Notes under the pieces: generated by a model
The model's input: only the letters and a program-made list of their open reading frames with translations
Databases searched by the model: none
What the model was told of the DNA's origin: nothing
Made by a program: the position numbers and the translations under genes
Shown: positions 61,179 to 64,000 of the stretch, piece after piece
How the letters are laid out: every line of letters begins with the position of its first letter
Position numbering within the stretch: the stretch's first letter is position 1
NCBI GenBank assembly: GCA_020344215.1
Contig: CP070815.1
Coordinates: 418,073-482,072, forward strand
DNA from: Gemmatimonadota bacterium
GTDB taxonomy: Bacteria; Gemmatimonadota; Gemmatimonadetes; Palauibacterales; KS3-K002
DNA length: 64,000 nucleotides
Reading direction: 5' to 3'

Positions 61179-61747
61179 TGCAGATGGACACCCGGCCCAT
61201 GGATATGAGAATGCGTGGAACGACGATCGTCGCCGCCCGGCGCGAGGGGCGCGTAGCGCTCGGTGGTGACGGTCAGGTGACGGTTGGGGACACCGTGGTG
61301 AAAGCGCAAGCCAACAAGGTGCGCGCGCTCAAGGACGGTACCGTGCTCGCCGGTTTCGCCGGCACGGTCGCCGACGCGCTCACCTTGTTCGAGAAGTTCG
61401 AGGAGAAACTCGACCGCTTCCCCGGTAACTTGCCCCGGGCGGCGGTCGAGCTTGCCAAGGACTGGCGAAGCGACCGCGTGCTCCGGCGGCTGGAAGCGCT
61501 CCTGGCGGTTGTCGACGCCCGACACTCTCTTCTGCTGTCCGGCAGCGGGGAGGTCATCGAGCCGGATGACGACATCCTGGCTATCGGCAGCGGAGGACCA
61601 ATGGCGCTGGCGGCGGCGCGTGCGCTACAAGCGCACTCCGAGCTGACTGCGCCGGAGATCGTCCGCCGGAGCCTCGAGATCGCCGGGGAGATCTGTATCT
61701 TCTCGAACACCGAGATCACCGTACTGGAGCTTGAGTCTCAAGGCTGA
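61178..61747 (+). CDS. hslV: ATP-dependent protease subunit HslV
   Basis: The product is up to 189 residues, from an ATG overlapping the xerC stop (TGATG). Five in-frame ATG codons (61178, 61184, 61199, 61205, 61211) precede the catalytic Thr in [22 protein letters not shown], so the true start may be any of them. After processing, the Thr becomes the N-terminal nucleophile. Other HslV features are [23 protein letters not shown], split for length, and a late [14 protein letters not shown]. HslV forms a double hexamer capped by HslU. Confidence 0.93.
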   Translation: MQMDTRPMDMRMRGTTIVAARREGRVALGGDGQVTVGDTVVKAQANKVRALKDGTVLAGFAGTVADALTLFEKFEEKLDRFPGNLPRAAVELAKDWRSDRVLRRLEALLAVVDARHSLLLSGSGEVIEPDDDILAIGSGGPMALAAARALQAHSELTAPEIVRRSLEIAGEICIFSNTEITVLELESQG

Positions 61748-63228
61748 TGAACGACTCGCTTCCTTCTGAGCAGGTCGGCCCGACGGCTGACGATCGGCAC
61801 GACAGTCGGCTGCTGCCGCAGGATGAGCTGACACCCAGGCAGATCGTAGCCGAGCTGGACAAGTACGTGGTCGGTCAGGATTCGGCCAAGAAAGCCGTGG
61901 CCATAGCGTTGAGGAACCGTTGGCGGCGCCAGCAGGTCGCCGAGGACCTCAGGGACGAGATCTTGCCTAACAACATCATCTTGATAGGTCCCACCGGTGT
62001 CGGTAAGACCGAGATCGCACGTCGCCTGGCCCGGCTGGCTGGCGCTCCTTTCATAAAGGTGGAGGCATCAAAGTTCACAGAGGTGGGGTACGTCGGGCGC
62101 GACGTGGAATCGATGGTGCGGGACCTGGTTGACATCGCGGTCAACATGGTCCGCGGCGAGCGCGAGGATGAAGTGCAGGACGCCGCTGAGGAGCGCGTCG
62201 AGGACCGCCTGCTGGATCTGCTGCTGCCCAGGAGTGACGAGAAGCTCGGCGGATCGCCTTCCTTCGTCGTGTCGCCGCGTGGTGAGGCGGTCGACCGCCG
62301 GCCGGAAGTCGGTGAGGAGGGTGAGGATCGCGAGGAGGGCATCAAAGAACGGCGCCAGAGGACGCGCGAGAAGCTCCGCAAGCTACTGCGCGACGGTAAG
62401 CTCGAGAGTAAAGAGATCGAGATCGAGATAACCCAGTCGAGCTTCCCGGTCGTCGAGTTCCCGGGCATGGAGGGCATGGACTACAACGTCTCGGAGATGC
62501 TCCAGGAAATGTTGCCCAGGCGCAGCAAGAAGCGCACGGTAACCGTCTCCGAGGCGCGGCGTGTTCTCCTCGCGGATGAACTCGACAAGCTGATCGACAT
62601 GGACGACGTGGTCAACGAGGCGCTCGATCGCGTCGAGCAGATGGGGATCATCTTCCTCGATGAGCTCGACAAGATCGCCGCTGAGCGTGGACCGGCCGGT
62701 GGGCCCGACGTCTCGCGCGGTGGTGTCCAGCGCGACCTCTTGCCAGTGGTGGAGGGGTCGAACATCCAGACCAAGTACGGGATGGTCCGCACCGACCACA
62801 TCCTCTTCATAGCGGCCGGTGCCTTCCATACCGCGAAGCCGTCCGACCTCATCCCGGAGCTGCAGGGGCGATTCCCCATCCGCGTCGAGCTCTCGTCGCT
62901 GAGTGAGGCCGAGTTCGTGAGGATCCTGACCGAGCCGAAGAACGCTCTGCTCACCCAGTACCGCGCCCTGGTCGAGACCGAAGGGGCGGGCCTCGAGTTC
63001 AGCGATAGCGGGGTCACCGAGATCGCCCGCATCGCCGCCGACGTCAACCAACGGATGGAGAACATCGGCGCACGCCGCCTCCATACGGTCCTGACCACCC
63101 TGCTCGAGGACATCATGTTCGACCTCCCCGAGTTCGGCCGCGGCAAGATCATCGTAGATGACGAGCTGGTGCGCGAACGGCTCTCCAAGGTCGTCAAGGA
63201 TGAAGACCTGCGGCGCTACATCCTCTAG
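61747..63228 (+). CDS. hslU: HslU ATPase of the HslVU protease
   Basis: The 493-residue product has an ATG overlapping the hslV stop (TGATG). It carries Walker A GPTGVGKT at 81-88 and Walker B IIFLDELD at 301-308. An I-domain with a charged segment ([17 protein letters not shown]) sits between them. The C-terminal LRRYIL matches the tail that docks into HslV. The N-terminus is extended by about 30 residues relative to E. coli HslU before [16 protein letters not shown]. HslU unfolds substrates for HslV. Confidence 0.96.
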   Translation: MNDSLPSEQVGPTADDRHDSRLLPQDELTPRQIVAELDKYVVGQDSAKKAVAIALRNRWRRQQVAEDLRDEILPNNIILIGPTGVGKTEIARRLARLAGAPFIKVEASKFTEVGYVGRDVESMVRDLVDIAVNMVRGEREDEVQDAAEERVEDRLLDLLLPRSDEKLGGSPSFVVSPRGEAVDRRPEVGEEGEDREEGIKERRQRTREKLRKLLRDGKLESKEIEIEITQSSFPVVEFPGMEGMDYNVSEMLQEMLPRRSKKRTVTVSEARRVLLADELDKLIDMDDVVNEALDRVEQMGIIFLDELDKIAAERGPAGGPDVSRGGVQRDLLPVVEGSNIQTKYGMVRTDHILFIAAGAFHTAKPSDLIPELQGRFPIRVELSSLSEAEFVRILTEPKNALLTQYRALVETEGAGLEFSDSGVTEIARIAADVNQRMENIGARRLHTVLTTLLEDIMFDLPEFGRGKIIVDDELVRERLSKVVKDEDLRRYIL

Positions 63229-63409
63229 ATGGGAAGCTCCAAACTCCAATCGCCGACGTCATTCGAGAATTCCCACCAACCTCGCCGATTCCCACAATGA
63301 AACTCCGCATCTCCCGGTCTACTGGTGCGCCCTCTTATTCCTGCTAAATTGGCAGTCAGCAGGCTTTCCAATTCCAGACCTGGTGGCTTTTCTGACCGCA
63401 GAGGTACCG

Positions 63410-64000
63410 ATGGCTAGCGACCTCAAGAGAACACCACTGTATGAAGAGCATGTCAAGCTGGGAGCCAAGATCGTCCCGTTCGCAGGCTTCGAGATGCCGG
63501 TGCAGTACCCGGCGGGGGTGTCGGCAGAGCACCAGGCGGTGCGCCAGCACGCGGGCCTGTTCGATGTGTCCCACATGGGTGAGTTCATCGTGACGGGGGA
63601 CGACGCGGAGGCGTTCGTCAACTACCTGGTGGCGAATGACGCCTCGCGCCGCGAGGCGGGTCAGGCGATGTACAGTGTGATGTGCAATGAGGATGGTGGG
63701 ATCGTCGACGACCTACTGGTCTACAAGTTCCCGGATCGTTTCCGGCTGGTGGTCAACGCGGCCAATATCGACAAAGACTTCGCCTGGATCTCGCGTTGCC
63801 ACGAGCGGTTTGGAGTCGCCGGGATCGGGCTCGTCAACGAGAGCGACGACGTTGCGCTTCTAGCGCTGCAGGGCCCGGCGAGCGAGTCGATCCTTGGCCC
63901 GCTGACCGACGTCGACGTCGCAGCCGTCGGCTACTACCGGTTCGCTGAGGGCCGGGTCGCTGGCGAGCCGTGCGTGGTCAGCCGCACCGGATACACGGGG
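63410..64000 (+). CDS. gcvT: Glycine cleavage system T protein, 5' part
   Basis: An ATG with AGAGGT upstream opens a frame that runs off the right edge (197 residues seen). [20 protein letters not shown] is the standard GcvT start. [26 protein letters not shown] and [12 protein letters not shown] follow, and the window ends at SRTGYTG, the conserved folate-site motif. GcvT transfers the methylene group from the H-protein lipoyl arm to tetrahydrofolate. The 181-nt region between hslU and gcvT shows no clear promoter hexamers and no recognisable glycine riboswitch. Confidence 0.95.
   Translation, partial: MASDLKRTPLYEEHVKLGAKIVPFAGFEMPVQYPAGVSAEHQAVRQHAGLFDVSHMGEFIVTGDDAEAFVNYLVANDASRREAGQAMYSVMCNEDGGIVDDLLVYKFPDRFRLVVNAANIDKDFAWISRCHERFGVAGIGLVNESDDVALLALQGPASESILGPLTDVDVAAVGYYRFAEGRVAGEPCVVSRTGYTG

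Noticed and set aside
63229..63409. Possible glycine riboswitch before gcvT
   Set aside because: The region lacks the conserved GGA and GC-rich core segments and paired tandem aptamers of that class, and is only 181 nt of low-structure sequence.

Overview
The window is high-GC bacterial DNA with dense, mostly forward-strand coding and many 1-4 nt start/stop overlaps. It comes from a diderm: LptF/LptG, a PilQ secretin and an outer-membrane SprA homologue are all present. A roughly 2,000-residue SprA homologue beside a complete type IV pilus cluster, plus the series topA-trmFO-xerC-hslV-hslU, suggests a Gemmatimonadota-like member of the FCB group. That assignment is an inference from gene content; no 16S rRNA lies in the window. 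I found no rRNA, tRNA, CRISPR array, insertion sequence or prophage.

Layout. 0-7.2 kb: small envelope and hypothetical genes (partial exported protein, VanZ-like, LpoB-like and COG3014-like lipoproteins, PlsC-type acyltransferase, zinc-ribbon protein, degenerate GGDEF protein), closed by a clear intrinsic terminator. 7.2-9.9 kb: lptG and lptF on the minus strand, divergent from sprA. 9.9-17.9 kb: sprA, a translationally coupled glutaminyl-cyclase-like M28 lipoprotein, and a ComEA-like double helix-hairpin-helix protein. 18-53.4 kb: type IV pilus genes in blocks (pilB-pilT-pilC; pilS-pilR; pilA; a second NtrB/NtrC-type pair; fimT-pilV-pilW-pilX; pilM-N-O-P-Q). They are interleaved with an envelope-glycan set: an LtaS-like alkaline-phosphatase-superfamily protein, a methyltransferase, a DPM1/Alg5-like GT2, and seven multi-membrane GT-C-like proteins including one TMTC-like TPR protein directly upstream of pilA. 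53.4-56.4 kb: a large lipoprotein, a long terminator-like hairpin, and a short open frame that looks like the first codons of chorismate synthase (aroC) cut off by a stop. 56.4-64 kb: topA, trmFO, xerC, hslV, hslU and the start of gcvT.

How the genes fit together. PilB and PilT power extension and retraction through PilC; PilM-N-O-P-Q form the alignment complex and outer-membrane pore; PilA is the major pilin and FimT/PilV/PilW/PilX the minor pilins. A strong candidate sigma-54 promoter precedes pilA, and two sigma-54 activators are encoded in the window. PilM-Q has its own near-consensus sigma-70 promoter. Prepilin peptidase (PilD) and PilF are not in the window. The glycosyltransferase blocks may build or attach a glycan on pilin or another surface polymer; this is a hypothesis from gene order.

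The most notable observations are the aroC-like remnant, the glutaminyl-cyclase-like lipoprotein coupled to sprA, the sigma-54 promoter and double hairpin bracketing pilA, the glycosyltransferase genes embedded in the pilus cluster, and a dyad of the same architecture upstream of two separate hypothetical genes.
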